This document shows, in pieces, positions 23,563 through 33,852 of a stretch of DNA of 64,000 nt. Positions within the stretch are counted from its first letter, which is position 1. The number at the start of each line of letters is the position of its first letter. This DNA comes from Thalassococcus halodurans (GTDB lineage: Bacteria > Pseudomonadota > Alphaproteobacteria > Rhodobacterales > Rhodobacteraceae). A program made the translations under genes and the position numbers. The stretch is taken from contig NZ_FNUZ01000003.1 of NCBI RefSeq assembly GCF_900108225.1, positions 62,001 through 126,000 of the forward strand. The letters run 5' to 3'. The notes under the pieces were generated by a model. It ran no database searches. It was not told where the DNA came from and saw only the letters and a program-made list of their open reading frames with translations.

Positions 23563-23961
23563 TTACAGCCAGTCGCGCAAAATCGGGATCAGGGGCACGT
23601 CTGCGGCGGGCATCGGGTACTGGTTCAGATCGCGCGCCGCGACCCATTTCAGCGCCTGTCCCTCGCGGCTTTGCGGCACGCCGTCCCACTTGCGGCAGGC
23701 AAACAGCGGCATCAGCAGATGGAAGTTGTCGTAGCTGTGGCTGGCGAAGGTCAAAGGCGCCAGACAGCTGGCCCAAGTGTCGATGCCCAGTTCTTCCTGA
23801 AGCTCGCGGATCAGGGCGACTTCGGGCGTTTCGCCCTCTTCGACCTTGCCGCCGGGAAATTCCCACAGACCGGCCATGGATTTGCCTTCGGGCCGTTGGG
23901 CCAGCAACACACGGCCGTCCACATCGATCAGGGCAACAGCCGACACCAGTACAGTTTTCAT
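23563..23961 (-). CDS. mutT: MutT-type Nudix hydrolase (8-oxo-dGTP diphosphatase)
   Basis: MutT removes 8-oxo-dGTP from the nucleotide pool to prevent A:T to C:G transversions. The 132-residue product contains a textbook Nudix box, GGKVEEGETPEVALIRELQEEL, of which the key residues are the two leading glycines, the REL triad and the closing EE. WEFPGG just before it and LKWVAARDLNQYPMP near the end match MutT. The ATG at 23961 has GGAG upstream; a TTG three codons earlier is less likely. It lies 51 bases after argJ on the same strand, so co-transcription is plausible. Confidence 0.9.
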   Translation of the reverse strand: MKTVLVSAVALIDVDGRVLLAQRPEGKSMAGLWEFPGGKVEEGETPEVALIRELQEELGIDTWASCLAPLTFASHSYDNFHLLMPLFACRKWDGVPQSREGQALKWVAARDLNQYPMPAADVPLIPILRDWL

Positions 23962-24012
23962 CAAAGGCAACTCCGGAAGTGAGGGCGGGGCCCTAACCCC
24001 GCCCTAAGTCTT

Positions 24013-25242
24013 TTACGAACGGTAATCCGCGTTGATCGAGATATAGCCATGGGTCAGGTCACAGGTCCAAACCGTGGCTTTGCCCTCGCCCAGACCGATA
24101 TCCACGTTCAACGTGATCTCGGGCTGCTTCATCTGCGCAGCGCCCTGTTCTTCGCGGTAGTCTGGCGAAACCCAGCCCTTTTCCGCGACCAACACGTCGC
24201 CAAAACGGATGCTGAGCAGATCACGATCCGCAGCCGCACCGGATTTGCCGATGGCCATCACAACGCGACCCCAGTTCGGGTCTTCACCGGCGATTGCTGT
24301 TTTCACCAACGGCGAGTTCGCAATCGCCAGCGCGTGGGTGCGCGCGTCTTGATCATTGGCAGCCCCCGTGACGTTGACGGTCACGAACTTGGTCGCGCCT
24401 TCACCGTCACGCACCACCTGATGCGCAAGGTCCATGAACACCGCTTCCAGCGCTGTTGCAAAGGCTTCGGTATCCGCCGTCACCTCAACCCCCGACGCCC
24501 CAGTCGCGCCGCACAGCAGCGTGTCAGAGGTCGACGTGTCGCTGTCGACCGTGATGCAGTTAAAGCTGCGGTCGTTGATCCGGCTGACCAGCGTTTGCAG
24601 GTCTGCGCGGCTGATCTTGGCGTCTGTAAAGATGTAGACCAGCATCGTCGCCATATCCGGCGCGATCATGCCCGACCCTTTGGCGATGCCCGCGATTTTA
24701 ACCGTGCCACCGGGCAGATCGACAACCTGAGACGCGCCTTTTGGGAAGGTGTCGGTGGTCATGATCGCCATGGCCGCATCTTCGATGCCGTCCACGCTCA
24801 GCTTGCCCGCCAGTTCTTCGACCTTGGCGGTGATCCGGTCGTGCGGCAGCCGTTCGCCGATCACACCGGTCGAGCTGGTGAACACACGGTCTGCGGACAG
24901 GCCCGTAACCTCGGCCACCTTTTCACAGATCGCCGCGACCGAGCCTTCGCCCGCGCGGCCCGTAAAGGCGTTCGAGTTGCCCGAGTTCACGATGATCGCC
25001 GCGCCCGCATCGCTGTCGCCGCCGATTTTGGCCTGACAGTCCAGCACGTTGGCAGACCGCGTGGCGGAACGGGTGAACACACCCGTCATCACGCTACCGG
25101 GATCAAGAAGCGCCAACATGACGTCCTTGCGTCCCGCATACCGCACGCCTGCCTCGGTCGAGGCAAAGCGGACACCGGCAATGGCTGGCAGGTCCGGAAA
25201 TTTTTCCGGCGCCAGAGGTGACCGTGTGGTGATCTTGGCCAA
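24013..25242 (-). CDS. argJ: Bifunctional ornithine acetyltransferase/N-acetylglutamate synthase ArgJ
   Basis: ArgJ recycles the acetyl group in arginine synthesis. The 409-residue precursor contains KGSGMIAPDMATMLVYIFTD, where cleavage before the conserved Thr of ATM(L) yields the alpha and beta chains with Thr as nucleophile. NSGNSNAFTGRAG near residue 85 and GEDPNWGRVVMAIGKSG near residue 315 are further family marks. The start is a TTG at 25242, preceded by GGAGG at about 5 bases, and it abuts the stop of the isomerase gene (TAA-TTG). Whether it can use acetyl-CoA as well (bifunctional) is typical of the family but not shown by sequence. Confidence 0.95.
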   Translation of the reverse strand: MAKITTRSPLAPEKFPDLPAIAGVRFASTEAGVRYAGRKDVMLALLDPGSVMTGVFTRSATRSANVLDCQAKIGGDSDAGAAIIVNSGNSNAFTGRAGEGSVAAICEKVAEVTGLSADRVFTSSTGVIGERLPHDRITAKVEELAGKLSVDGIEDAAMAIMTTDTFPKGASQVVDLPGGTVKIAGIAKGSGMIAPDMATMLVYIFTDAKISRADLQTLVSRINDRSFNCITVDSDTSTSDTLLCGATGASGVEVTADTEAFATALEAVFMDLAHQVVRDGEGATKFVTVNVTGAANDQDARTHALAIANSPLVKTAIAGEDPNWGRVVMAIGKSGAAADRDLLSIRFGDVLVAEKGWVSPDYREEQGAAQMKQPEITLNVDIGLGEGKATVWTCDLTHGYISINADYRS

Positions 25243-26112
25243 TTATTCCTCCAAAAGCTCAAGATTGGACAAAACAGAGGTATCAACGTCGTTGGTGTCA
25301 GTCTTTGTGACATCAGCAGCGTCGACGTATTCTTTGATCATGGCCTGCACGCCTTCCTGTTCGATCTGACCCGCGATCTGTTCACGAACCTCTTCCAGCG
25401 CAGGGGCACCCTTTTCGCGGGTTTCGTTCAGCTTGATCACGTGCCAGCCGAACTGTGTCAGGACAGGGGCGGACACAGCGCCGACCTCAAGCTCCATGAC
25501 GGCCTGTTCGAAGGGCGCAACCATCTGGCCTTCGCCGAACCAGCCCAGCGCGCCACCGGACGGGCCGGACGGGCCTGTGGATTTTTCCTTGGCCAGCGCT
25601 TCGAAATCCGCGCCGCCTTCCAGTTCGGCAACCAATGCGGCGGCTTCTTCTTCGGTTTCCACAAGGATATGGTTCGCGTTGTATTCCAGCTTGGGCTCGA
25701 CCGAGCCAAATAGCTCGGCGTATTTCGCCTCGATGGCTTCGTCTGTCACCACATCCTGCGAAACCACGGCCAGACGCTCGGACGCGACCAGCGCGCGACG
25801 TTCGTTTTCCAGTGCCAGCTTAACGCGGTTGGTTTCTACTGCTTCGGGCTGTTGGGCCAGAACCTCTTGCTGGATCAACTGATCCAGAATGCCGTCCCAC
25901 AGAACCGTGTCGGGCATTTGCTGATACTGTTCGGGTAGACCGGCACGCACCATCAGCATGTGACCCAGTTTGATTTCAACGCCGTTTACCGTCGCAACGA
26001 CTGTGTCGGCGGTAACTTCGTCTTGGGCGTGCGCCGCAACCGGCAGGGCCAGCATCATTGCCAGACCTGAAACTCGGCACATACGGGACAGGCTATCGGT
26101 AAAGTGAAGCAT
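25243..26112 (-). CDS. Periplasmic parvulin-type peptidyl-prolyl isomerase
   Basis: A 289-residue protein with a signal peptide ending near AHAQ (about residue 30), an N-terminal helical region typical of PrsA/SurA-like foldases, and a parvulin domain at about residues 145-240 ([47 protein letters not shown]). It should catalyse cis-trans isomerisation of prolyl bonds in exported proteins. The C-terminal 50 residues are acidic and helical. It diverges from secA and lies directly before argJ, so a secretion gene is paired with an arginine gene on one transcript. Confidence 0.92.
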   Translation of the reverse strand: MLHFTDSLSRMCRVSGLAMMLALPVAAHAQDEVTADTVVATVNGVEIKLGHMLMVRAGLPEQYQQMPDTVLWDGILDQLIQQEVLAQQPEAVETNRVKLALENERRALVASERLAVVSQDVVTDEAIEAKYAELFGSVEPKLEYNANHILVETEEEAAALVAELEGGADFEALAKEKSTGPSGPSGGALGWFGEGQMVAPFEQAVMELEVGAVSAPVLTQFGWHVIKLNETREKGAPALEEVREQIAGQIEQEGVQAMIKEYVDAADVTKTDTNDVDTSVLSNLELLEE

Positions 26113-26149
26113 TTAAACGACCTTCTTCTAATGCCGCACAGTGGCGGCG

Positions 26150-26178
26150 TTGACACTGGGTTGAGCGGCCCTTACATC
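26150..26178 (+). promoter_or_regulatory. Possible sigma-70-type promoter of secA
   Basis: A TTGACA hexamer at 26150-26155 is followed after 17 bases by TACATC at 26173-26178. The -35 is perfect, the -10 is poor. It lies 108 bases before the secA start codon in the 174-base divergent gap. Confidence 0.35.
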
Positions 26179-26286
26179 GCCAAGGTGGCTGTTTCAGGCC
26201 GGTCTTTTCCCCAGTGTCTTATGGGCTGTGTGCAAGACGGGCAAGCAAATGCCGCACACTTTGATGTCAGACACGAAAGTGAGACC

Positions 26287-29013
26287 ATGCTAGGAAAACT
26301 CGCGCGCAAGGTGTTCGGAACACCGAACGACCGTAAAATCAAGGCGACGCGCCCTCTGGTCGAGCAGATCAATGCGCTGGAGCCGGACTTCCAGAAGCTT
26401 GACGACGCTGGCCTGATCGCAAAGACCGAAGAATTCAAGCAACGTCTTGCCGATGGCGCATCCTTGGATGATCTGCTGCCCGAAGCGTTTGCAAACTGCC
26501 GCGAAGCCGCGCACCGCGCCCTGGGCCTGCGCGCCCACGATGTCCAGCTGATGGGCGGCATCTTCCTGCATCAGGGCAACATCTCGGAAATGAAGACCGG
26601 TGAAGGTAAAACCCTTGTGGCGACCTTCCCTGCCTATCTGAACGCGCTGACAGGCCGTGGCGTCCACGTCGTGACCGTGAACGACTATCTGGCCAAGCGT
26701 GACGCCGAATGGATGAGCAAGGTCTACGGCGCCTTGGGTCTGACAACGGGTGTTGTCTACCCGCGTCAGGACGAAGCCGAAAAGCGCGAAGCCTACGCCG
26801 CCGACATCACTTATGCGACGAACAACGAACTGGGCTTTGACTATCTGCGAGACAACATGAAGTCGGAACTCAAGCAGATGTCCCAGCGCGACCACTATTT
26901 CGCGATTGTGGACGAGGTCGACTCTATCCTGATCGACGAAGCCCGTACCCCGCTGATTATCTCGGGTCCGGCGCAGGACCGTTCCGAACTGTACATGAAC
27001 GTTGACCGCGTCATTCCCGAACTGACCGACGATCACTTTGAGCTGGATGAAAAAACCCGCAACGTGACCTACACGGATGAGGGCAACGAATTCCTTGAAT
27101 CCCGCCTTCAGGCCCTTGGTCTGCTGGAAGAGGGTCAGACCCTCTATGATCCGGAATCGACCACGCTGGTCCACCACATCAATCAGGGCCTGCGCGCGCA
27201 CAAGCTTTACACCAAGGACAAAGACTACATCGTGCGCGATGGCGAAGTTGTGCTGATCGACGAATTCACAGGGCGTATGATGCCGGGTCGTCGTTTGTCC
27301 GAAGGTCTGCATCAGGCGATTGAAGCCAAGGAAGGCGTGAACATCCAGCCGGAAAACGTCACGCTGGCCTCGGTTACGTTCCAGAACTACTTCCGCCTGT
27401 ACGACAAACTGGGCGGCATGACTGGTACGGCCCTGACAGAAGCCGAAGAATTCATGGAAATCTACGGTCTCGGCGTTGTCGAAGTTCCGACAAACCGCCC
27501 CATCGCCCGTATCGACGAGGACGACAAAGTCTATCGCACGGCCAAGGAGAAATACGCGGCCATCGTCGAAGAAATCAAACTGGCCCACGAAAAGGGTCAG
27601 CCGGTTCTGGTCGGCACCACGTCGATCGAGAAATCGGAAATGCTGTCGGCCCTGCTGAAAGAGGCCGGCCTGCCGCACAACGTTCTGAACGCCCGCCAGC
27701 ACGAGCAAGAGGCGCAGATCGTCGCCGACGCCGGTAAGCTGGGCGCCGTGACTATCGCCACCAACATGGCGGGTCGTGGTACAGACATCAAACTGGGCGG
27801 CAACGTGGAATTCCAGATCATGGAAGCCATCGCTGCCGATCCCGAAGCTGACCCCGATGCCATCCGCAACCGCATCGAGGCCGAACACAAGGACTCGGAA
27901 AAGGCCGTGATGGAGGCCGGTGGCCTGTTCGTTCTGGCAACCGAGCGCCACGAAAGCCGCCGTATCGACAACCAGCTGCGCGGTCGTTCCGGCCGTCAGG
28001 GTGACCCGGGCCGGTCTTCGTTCTTCCTGTCGCTGGACGACGACCTGATGCGCATCTTCGGCTCGGAACGTCTGGACAAGGTTCTGTCCACGCTCGGCAT
28101 GAAAGAAGGCGAAGCGATCATTCACCCCTGGGTGAACAAGTCGCTGGAACGCGCTCAGGCCAAGGTCGAAGGCCGCAACTTTGACATCCGTAAGCAGCTT
28201 CTGAAATTCGACGACGTGATGAACGATCAGCGTAAGGTGATCTTCTCGCAGCGCCGCGAAATCATGGAAGCCGAGGATCTGTCCGAAATCACGCAGGACA
28301 TGCGCCATCAGGTCATCGACGATCTGGTTGACGCCTACGCGCCGCCGAAATCCTATTCCGACCAGTGGGACACAGAAGGCCTTTATGCGGCTGTGATCGA
28401 AAAGCTGGGCATCGACCTGCCGATCATGGCCTGGGGCGAAGAGGACGGCGTCGATCAAGACGTGATCCGCGAACGCCTGGAAGAAAAGACAGACGAACAA
28501 ATGGCCGAAAAGACCAAGGCGTTCGGCGAAGACACCATGCGCCAGATCGAAAAGCAGATGTTGCTTCAAACGATCGACGGCAAATGGCGCGAACACCTTC
28601 TGACGCTGGAACACCTGCGTTCGGTTGTAGGCTTCCGCGGCTACGCGCAGCGCGATCCGCTGAACGAGTACAAGAACGAATCCTTCCAGCTGTTCGAATC
28701 CATGCTCGACAGCCTGCGCGAAGAGGTCACCCAGAAACTGGGTCAGGTCCGTCCGATGACCGAAGAAGAGCGCAACGCCATGATGCAGCAGATGCTGCAA
28801 CAGCAGGCACAGGCCCAAGCTGCGGCTCGCGCCGCTCAAGCGGCAACCGCAGCCCCCGCGCCCGACGCCGGCCAACCCGCAGCCGAACGCACGCCGCTAG
28901 TCGCAGGCTTTGACGAAACCGATCCCAACACATGGGGCAACCCGGGCCGGAACGACCCCTGCCCATGCGGATCGGGCGAAAAGTTCAAACATTGCCACGG
29001 CCGTCTGGCCTGA
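26287..29013 (+). CDS. secA: Preprotein translocase ATPase SecA
   Basis: SecA drives Sec-dependent export at the inner membrane. The 908-residue protein has [17 protein letters not shown] (Walker A), the [15 protein letters not shown] box (Walker B/DEAD), [16 protein letters not shown] in the second helicase lobe and [14 protein letters not shown], then [15 protein letters not shown]. The C-terminal [16 protein letters not shown] is the zinc-binding SecB/ribosome docking tail, after a Gln/Ala-rich linker. The frame is open 61 codons upstream of ATG 26287, but the true N-terminus is [12 protein letters not shown] strong terminator follows. Confidence 0.98.
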   Translation: MLGKLARKVFGTPNDRKIKATRPLVEQINALEPDFQKLDDAGLIAKTEEFKQRLADGASLDDLLPEAFANCREAAHRALGLRAHDVQLMGGIFLHQGNISEMKTGEGKTLVATFPAYLNALTGRGVHVVTVNDYLAKRDAEWMSKVYGALGLTTGVVYPRQDEAEKREAYAADITYATNNELGFDYLRDNMKSELKQMSQRDHYFAIVDEVDSILIDEARTPLIISGPAQDRSELYMNVDRVIPELTDDHFELDEKTRNVTYTDEGNEFLESRLQALGLLEEGQTLYDPESTTLVHHINQGLRAHKLYTKDKDYIVRDGEVVLIDEFTGRMMPGRRLSEGLHQAIEAKEGVNIQPENVTLASVTFQNYFRLYDKLGGMTGTALTEAEEFMEIYGLGVVEVPTNRPIARIDEDDKVYRTAKEKYAAIVEEIKLAHEKGQPVLVGTTSIEKSEMLSALLKEAGLPHNVLNARQHEQEAQIVADAGKLGAVTIATNMAGRGTDIKLGGNVEFQIMEAIAADPEADPDAIRNRIEAEHKDSEKAVMEAGGLFVLATERHESRRIDNQLRGRSGRQGDPGRSSFFLSLDDDLMRIFGSERLDKVLSTLGMKEGEAIIHPWVNKSLERAQAKVEGRNFDIRKQLLKFDDVMNDQRKVIFSQRREIMEAEDLSEITQDMRHQVIDDLVDAYAPPKSYSDQWDTEGLYAAVIEKLGIDLPIMAWGEEDGVDQDVIRERLEEKTDEQMAEKTKAFGEDTMRQIEKQMLLQTIDGKWREHLLTLEHLRSVVGFRGYAQRDPLNEYKNESFQLFESMLDSLREEVTQKLGQVRPMTEEERNAMMQQMLQQQAQAQAAARAAQAATAAPAPDAGQPAAERTPLVAGFDETDPNTWGNPGRNDPCPCGSGEKFKHCHGRLA

Positions 29014-29025
29014 TCGGTATCAGAT

Positions 29026-29056
29026 AAAAAACGCCCCCTTCGCGGGGCGTTTTTTG
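29026..29056 (+). terminator. Rho-independent terminator of secA
   Basis: AAAAAACGCCCC (29026-29037) pairs perfectly with GGGGCGTTTTTT (29044-29055) around a 6-base loop. It begins 12 bases after the secA stop. The flanking A and T runs make it bidirectional in principle. Confidence 0.93.
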
Positions 29057-29260
29057 TTTGAGGCATCCGTTAAGGATTTGGGACGTGCTTTGACCGCCTT
29101 GGCATCATCGCAGTCAATCCGACTCTAAAAACCGGAATCAAAACGGGCGAATTGCGGGCGATTGTTCACAGGATTGCCCTAATGCGGTCTGGGGCGCGCC
29201 TTATGCTGGCCCCTTTTATTACCGAAATTACTCCGCAAGGATAGTTTTGCGGAGGCTGTT

Positions 29261-30265
29261 ATGGCCCAGAAAAAGTCTATTGTTCTTGGTGGTGCAACAC
29301 TGTGCGTCGCATTGGCGACCGGCTATGTGATGCAATTCGGTTTTGAACTGCCATCGCAATCCAAAAGCGGCTCGCCCGCAACGGTACAGGTCAGCGCGAT
29401 CACCGACACTTCTGCGAAAGCGGATGAACCGGTCGCTGCCGCCGAAATGAACGCCCTGCCCAGCCTGCCGCTGGATGCACTGACCAACGCGCAGTTGCCC
29501 GACACAACTGTCGAAATGGCCGCTGTTCAGGATGATGTAGCCCCCCTGCCGGGTCCGGTCCTGGAACAACCCCAGATCAGCCCCGATTGCGCCATCGACA
29601 TGACCGCCACAGCCGCCGCCGGTGCAATGGTTGACGTGTCCATCAAAGCGCCCTGCAACGCCTCGGAACGCTTTACGCTGCACCACAACGGCATGATGGT
29701 GACCGAAGTCACCCAGCCTGACGGCACAGCAACCCTGTCCATCCCTGCGCTGTCTGAAACAGCTGTGTTCATCGCGGCCTTCACCAACGGCGAAGGCGGT
29801 CTGGCACAAGCAGATGTGCCCTCGCTGCCGTTCTATGACCGCGTGGTCGTACAGTGGCGCGGTCAGGCAGGCCTGCAACTTCACGCCCGTGAATTCGGCG
29901 CGAACTATTTCGATCAGGGTCACATCTGGCACGACGCCAAAGGTGACATCGCAGAGGCCGCACAAGGCAAAGGCGGCTTCCTGACGCGCATCGGCAACGA
30001 AGACACGCCCGATGCCTTGGTCGCCGAAATCTACAGCTTCCCCGCAGGCACCACCGCCCGCAACGGCGACATCGCCCTGTCGGTCGAAGCCGAGGTCACA
30101 GTCCAGAACTGCAACACCGATGTCGAAGCCCAAACGCTGGACATGCGCGCCGGTGGCGACCTCAAGGTGCAGGATCTGACACTGGCCATTCCCGAGTGCG
30201 GCTCAGTTGGTGATTTTCTTGTGTTGAAAAACCTCATAGAAGACCTGAAGATCGCATCCAACTAA
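29261..30265 (+). CDS. Membrane-anchored protein of unknown function next to secA
   Basis: A 334-residue protein with one N-terminal hydrophobic segment (about 6-26, VLGGATLCVALATGYVMQFG) that acts as an anchor or uncleaved signal. An Ala/Pro-rich linker follows (about 30-105), and then a folded beta-rich part with paired cysteines (SPDCAIDMTA and KAPCNASERF; NCNTDVEAQ and PECGSVGD) that suggest disulfides in the periplasm. GGAGG precedes the ATG. Proteins of this type next to secA are sometimes labelled translocase by position only; nothing in the sequence shows such an activity. It lies 22 bases before the next gene and is probably co-transcribed with it. Confidence 0.85.
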   Translation: MAQKKSIVLGGATLCVALATGYVMQFGFELPSQSKSGSPATVQVSAITDTSAKADEPVAAAEMNALPSLPLDALTNAQLPDTTVEMAAVQDDVAPLPGPVLEQPQISPDCAIDMTATAAAGAMVDVSIKAPCNASERFTLHHNGMMVTEVTQPDGTATLSIPALSETAVFIAAFTNGEGGLAQADVPSLPFYDRVVVQWRGQAGLQLHAREFGANYFDQGHIWHDAKGDIAEAAQGKGGFLTRIGNEDTPDALVAEIYSFPAGTTARNGDIALSVEAEVTVQNCNTDVEAQTLDMRAGGDLKVQDLTLAIPECGSVGDFLVLKNLIEDLKIASN

Positions 30266-30287
30266 GACCGGTGGGACGGACGTTTCT

Positions 30288-31844
30288 ATGCGTTATGTAC
30301 GTGCGGCGATCAGCGCCGCACTTTTTCTATTCTTCACGGTGAACGCCGTCGCCGCCCAAGACGTGACCCTTCGGTCGCGTGACGGGGCGATTGAACTAAG
30401 CGGCACGATGCTGGGCTTTGACGGCGAATTTTATCGCCTGCGCACCCAGTACGGCGAACTGACGGTCGATGGCTCTGGCGTGCTCTGTGAAGGCCCCGGA
30501 TGCCCGTCTCTGACCGACTTTGTCGCTGAACTGTCGGTCTCCGGCTCTGCCACCCTTGGCGCGGTGCTGATGCCCGCCCTGCTGGAGGGGTTCGCGCGCA
30601 ACAACGGCATGACGACCGAGCGCGAGAAACTGGAAGACACCCAGTTCCTGTACACCCTGAAAAACGTCGACACCGGCAAACCCGTAGGCCGTTTCACGTT
30701 CCGTGTGACCAACACCGACGAAGGCTTTGCCGATCTTCTGGGCGATGACGCGGACATCGTGATGGCCCTACGTGAGATCCGCGACGAAGAACTGGCCCGT
30801 GCGCGCGAGGCTGGCCTTGGCGATCTGGAAGAACCCAACCGCAGCCGCGTTCTGGCGCTGGATGCGATGGTGCCGATCGTGGCGCCGGAAAACCCTGTTG
30901 GCTCGATCTCGCTCGCGGACCTGTCGGGCATCCTGACCGGTCGGATCGACAACTGGTCAACACTTGGCGGCCCCGATGCGCCCATTGCGCTGCACCTGCG
31001 TGACGCGCTGTCCGGCCTGTCGCAAAGCATCGAAGACCGGTTCCTGCCCGCCAACGCCGATCTGCCCGAAGGCACCCTGCGCCACGGGACCAACAGCACC
31101 TTGGCCGAGGCCGTTGTGCGCGACCCCTTCGGCATCGGCATCGCCAGCTTTTCGGAAACCGGCAGCGCCAAAACGCTCACGCTCAAGGGCGGATGCGGCT
31201 TTGAATTGCGCGCCACACGCCGCACCATCAAGACCGAGGATTATCCGCTGACCGCGCCGATGTTCCTGTATCTGCCCGCGCGCCGTTTGCCTGCCTTGGC
31301 CCGCGATTTTCTGGCCTATACGCGCAGCGACGCCGCCCAGATCGTCATCCGCCGCGCCGGTTTTGTCGATCAGGCGACCGAGGATATTCCGCTGGACCTA
31401 CAAGGCGAACGCTTTGCCAATGCGATCAACGTGGCCGCGGGTGAAGAGGGCCTGGCGACGCTGAAACGCATGGTCAACACGCTGTCGCCCTATGCCCGCC
31501 TGTCCACATCGTTCCGGTTCGAACCCGGCTCATCCCGTCTGGATGCGCAATCGCGGTCTAACGTACGCCGCTTTGCCCGCGACATCGAAGAAGGCGTGTA
31601 CGATGCACATGACATCCTGTTTGTGGGCTTTTCCGACGGTGATGGACCGGCTGGACCCAATCTGAACATTGCCCGCAAACGTGCCGAGGCCGTACGCGAC
31701 GCGATCAAGGATGCCGCCGAAGCCGCCGATTTCGACATGCTTACGATGGGCGTTGATGCCTTTGGCGAAGCGATGCCCATGGCCTGTGACAACACCGATT
31801 GGGGCCGTCAGGCCAACCGTCGGGTCGAGGTCTGGCTGCGTTAA
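30288..31844 (+). CDS. Periplasmic substrate-binding-like protein with OmpA C-terminal domain
   Basis: The 518-residue product has a signal peptide (to about residue 24, ending AVAAQD), a PstS-like binding fold over roughly 80-360 (SGSATLGAVLMPALLEGF, LSGILTGRIDNWSTLGG, LRHGTNSTLAEAV), and an OmpA-like domain from about 400 (FRFEPGSSRLDAQSRSNV, FVGFSDGDGPAGPN, NIARKRAEAV). It combines ligand binding with peptidoglycan attachment. The ligand is unknown; phosphate-binding proteins share the fold. It follows the membrane-anchored protein after 22 bases and shares its last bases with the convergent radC gene. Confidence 0.88.
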   Translation: MRYVRAAISAALFLFFTVNAVAAQDVTLRSRDGAIELSGTMLGFDGEFYRLRTQYGELTVDGSGVLCEGPGCPSLTDFVAELSVSGSATLGAVLMPALLEGFARNNGMTTEREKLEDTQFLYTLKNVDTGKPVGRFTFRVTNTDEGFADLLGDDADIVMALREIRDEELARAREAGLGDLEEPNRSRVLALDAMVPIVAPENPVGSISLADLSGILTGRIDNWSTLGGPDAPIALHLRDALSGLSQSIEDRFLPANADLPEGTLRHGTNSTLAEAVVRDPFGIGIASFSETGSAKTLTLKGGCGFELRATRRTIKTEDYPLTAPMFLYLPARRLPALARDFLAYTRSDAAQIVIRRAGFVDQATEDIPLDLQGERFANAINVAAGEEGLATLKRMVNTLSPYARLSTSFRFEPGSSRLDAQSRSNVRRFARDIEEGVYDAHDILFVGFSDGDGPAGPNLNIARKRAEAVRDAIKDAAEAADFDMLTMGVDAFGEAMPMACDNTDWGRQANRRVEVWLR

Positions 31845-32599
31845 AGCAGGCCTTCGCTGCGAAAGCTGATTTCCGTGTTGTGCCCGATGACCAGATGATC
31901 GTGCAGCGTGATCCCCAACGGGTCCAGCGCCCGCTCAATCTGGGCCGTCATGTCGATATCGCTGCTTGATGGTGTCGGATCGCCCGACGGATGGTTGTGA
32001 ACAAGGATCAACGCCGAGGCGTTCAGTTCCAGCGCACGTTTGGCGACCTCGCGCGGATAAACAGGGACATGATCCACCGTGCCACGCGCCTGCGCCTCAT
32101 CCGCGATCAGGATGTTCTTGCGATCCAGATAGAGGATGCGGAACTCTTCGATCCGGTTGTGCGCCATGGCGGTGTGACAATAGTCGACCAAGGCTTGCCA
32201 GCTGCTGATCACCTCTTTCTGCATAACCTTGGCGCGGGCCAGCCGCTGTGCAGCGGCCTCGACGATCTTGAAACTACAGATCACGGATTGCCCGACGCCC
32301 GACATTTCGGACAGCCTGTCAGGTTCGGCTGATATCACCCCGTTAAAATCCCCGAACCGGTCCAACAGTTCACGCGCCAGCGGCTTTACATCCCGCCGCG
32401 GGATCGCGCTGAACAGCACCAACTCCAGCAGTTCGTAATCCGGCACAGCGGCAGACCCGCCCGCCATGAACCGTTCTTTCAAACGCTGCCTGTGATCGCG
32501 GATGTAGGATGGCAGTTTGCCATTTACCAAAACCGGCGCATCCTCGCCCGTGTCGAACAAGGACGGCTGAACATCAGAAAAGGCGCGCGAACTGGACAT
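31841..32599 (-). CDS. radC: RadC family (JAB1/MPN metalloprotease fold) protein
   Basis: A 252-residue protein with N-terminal helix-hairpin-helix-like repeats (YELLELVLFSAIPRRDVKPL, LSEMSGVGQSVICSF) and the JAMM zinc motif LVHNHPSGDPTPSSSD near the C-terminus. RadC was once linked to DNA repair, but that role is doubtful. The terminal TTAA is shared with the convergent upstream neighbour. It is a single-gene unit with a hairpin on its other side. Confidence 0.92.
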   Translation of the reverse strand: MSSSRAFSDVQPSLFDTGEDAPVLVNGKLPSYIRDHRQRLKERFMAGGSAAVPDYELLELVLFSAIPRRDVKPLARELLDRFGDFNGVISAEPDRLSEMSGVGQSVICSFKIVEAAAQRLARAKVMQKEVISSWQALVDYCHTAMAHNRIEEFRILYLDRKNILIADEAQARGTVDHVPVYPREVAKRALELNASALILVHNHPSGDPTPSSSDIDMTAQIERALDPLGITLHDHLVIGHNTEISFRSEGLL

Positions 32600-32643
32600 G
32601 GTCCAAATTCTGCGCGCCCTTGGTTACCAAGCGGTAAACAAAG

Positions 32644-32681
32644 AAATACGCCGGCGCGGGAGGGGCTACACCGGCGTATTT
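32644..32681 (-). terminator. Hairpin after the secreted 114-residue protein gene
   Basis: AAATACGCCGG (32644-32654) and CCGGCGTATTT (32671-32681) form a perfect 11-base stem with a 16-base loop. It starts 20 bases past the stop of the gene at 32702. The loop is large and the T-run short, so termination may be moderate. Confidence 0.6.
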
Positions 32682-32701
32682 CGGGAGTATACTTAGTTAA
32701 T

Positions 32702-33046
32702 TCAGTTGCTTGCGTACTGCAGGCCAACAGGCTCGGCGGCAACTGTTACGCCAGCTTCTGTGCGGGCGAATGTATATGTGTGCGTCAGCGTACCCGGCAG
32801 ACCAAAGGACACATCGTCACCTTCGGCCAGCGTCATGATCAGACGCGCAGGTGCGGCATCGGCCATTTGCGGCAGGAAGGTTGCAACAACCTCGTAGCCT
32901 GCTTCGGCTTCTGTCCAGTAGACGGACATATCAACGCCGGACTGGTGCAGAGTTGCGCCTGCCATCTCTTTTTCAAGAACGATTTCGTTTGCCAGTACGG
33001 GGGCGGCGGTCAGGGCCAAAGCGGCCGCAGCAATCAGAGTTTTCAT
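32702..33046 (-). CDS. Small secreted protein of unknown function
   Basis: A 114-residue protein with a clear signal peptide ending in VLANE (cleavage near residue 19). The mature part is beta-rich (VEADMSVYW-like strands, LIMTLAEGDDVSFGLPG) and has no cysteine after the signal. It ends in YASN. No family is recognised. It stands alone, 299 bases from the msrA stop; that gap is AT-rich and shows no gene, only the terminator of msrA at its far end. It may be a soluble periplasmic protein. Confidence 0.75.
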   Translation of the reverse strand: MKTLIAAAALALTAAPVLANEIVLEKEMAGATLHQSGVDMSVYWTEAEAGYEVVATFLPQMADAAPARLIMTLAEGDDVSFGLPGTLTHTYTFARTEAGVTVAAEPVGLQYASN

Positions 33047-33304
33047 GGATCATAACCTTTGAATGGGGAGGGACGGACCAAGGCCACGCCATATTTTCTG
33101 CATCCCATCCTATGCGGCGAAAAAATGCTGCACCACAGCAAATACCCCATATCCGCTATGCTTTTCTGCTGGGTGGGCTAACCCCACCCCAAAGGGTAAA
33201 TCTCAATAAGCAATTGAAAATAAAAGGTTATAATGGAATTTTTCTGCGTACAATTGCATGCTGCACGCGCAGCATTCCGCAGCATACCGTATACCAATGC
33301 ATTC

Positions 33305-33337
33305 ACGAAAAAAGCGCCGGAATATATCCGGCGCTTT
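33305..33337 (-). terminator. Terminator of the msrB-msrA operon
   Basis: AAAGCGCCGG (33311-33320) pairs perfectly with CCGGCGCTTT (33328-33337), loop of 7. On the minus strand it is followed by TTTCGTG. It starts 9 bases past the msrA stop. The 33047-33304 stretch upstream of it holds no visible gene. Confidence 0.88.
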
Positions 33338-33345
33338 GGAAGAGC

Positions 33346-33852
33346 TTATTCAGCCGCGTCGCGTTTGGGCAGAACCCAGTCGGGGCGCGGGAAATGGCAG
33401 GTATAGCCGTTGGGGATACGTTCCAGATAATCCTGATGCTCTGGCTCGGCCTCCCAGAAATCGCTTACGGGCTCGACCTCGGTCACAACCTTGCCCGGCC
33501 AGATGCCAGAGGCATCCACATCCGCGATCGTATCCAGCGCAATCTGTTTCTGTTCGTCGTTCACATAATAGATCGCCGACCGGTACGACATGCCCACGTC
33601 ATTGCCCTGACGGTTGGGCGTGGTCGGGTCGTGGATCTGGAAAAAGAACTCCAGAAGCTTGCGGTAGCTGGTCTTGGCGGGGTCAAAGATGATCTCGATC
33701 CCTTCGGCATGGGTGCCGTGGTTGCGATAGGTCGCGTTGGGCACGTCACCACCGGTATAGCCGACGCGCGTCTTCTGAACTCCGGGCAGCTTGCGGATCA
33801 GATCCTGCATGCCCCAGAAACAGCCCCCGGCCAGTACAGCACGTTCAGTCAT
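33346..33852 (-). CDS. msrA: Peptide methionine (S)-S-oxide reductase MsrA
   Basis: MsrA repairs the S-epimer of oxidised methionine in proteins. The catalytic Cys11 lies in AGGCFWGMQ, followed by [12 protein letters not shown] and the conserved [13 protein letters not shown]. The length of 168 residues is typical. There is no signal peptide, so it is cytoplasmic. The ATG at 33852 overlaps the stop of msrB (TGATG), so the two epimer-specific reductases are made together. A terminator follows. Confidence 0.96.
   Translation of the reverse strand: MTERAVLAGGCFWGMQDLIRKLPGVQKTRVGYTGGDVPNATYRNHGTHAEGIEIIFDPAKTSYRKLLEFFFQIHDPTTPNRQGNDVGMSYRSAIYYVNDEQKQIALDTIADVDASGIWPGKVVTEVEPVSDFWEAEPEHQDYLERIPNGYTCHFPRPDWVLPKRDAAE

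Noticed and set aside
24049..25221. Plus-strand frame of 390 codons opposite argJ
   Set aside because: No motif, no ribosome-binding site, and codon pattern explained by argJ on the minus strand.
26104..26286. A longer N-terminus for SecA
   Set aside because: The added 61 residues have no SecA similarity and overlap the divergent isomerase start; [11 protein letters not shown] is the usual beginning.
26290..28875. Long minus-strand frame opposite secA
   Set aside because: It has no recognisable domain and mirrors the codon positions of secA, which is unmistakable on the plus strand.
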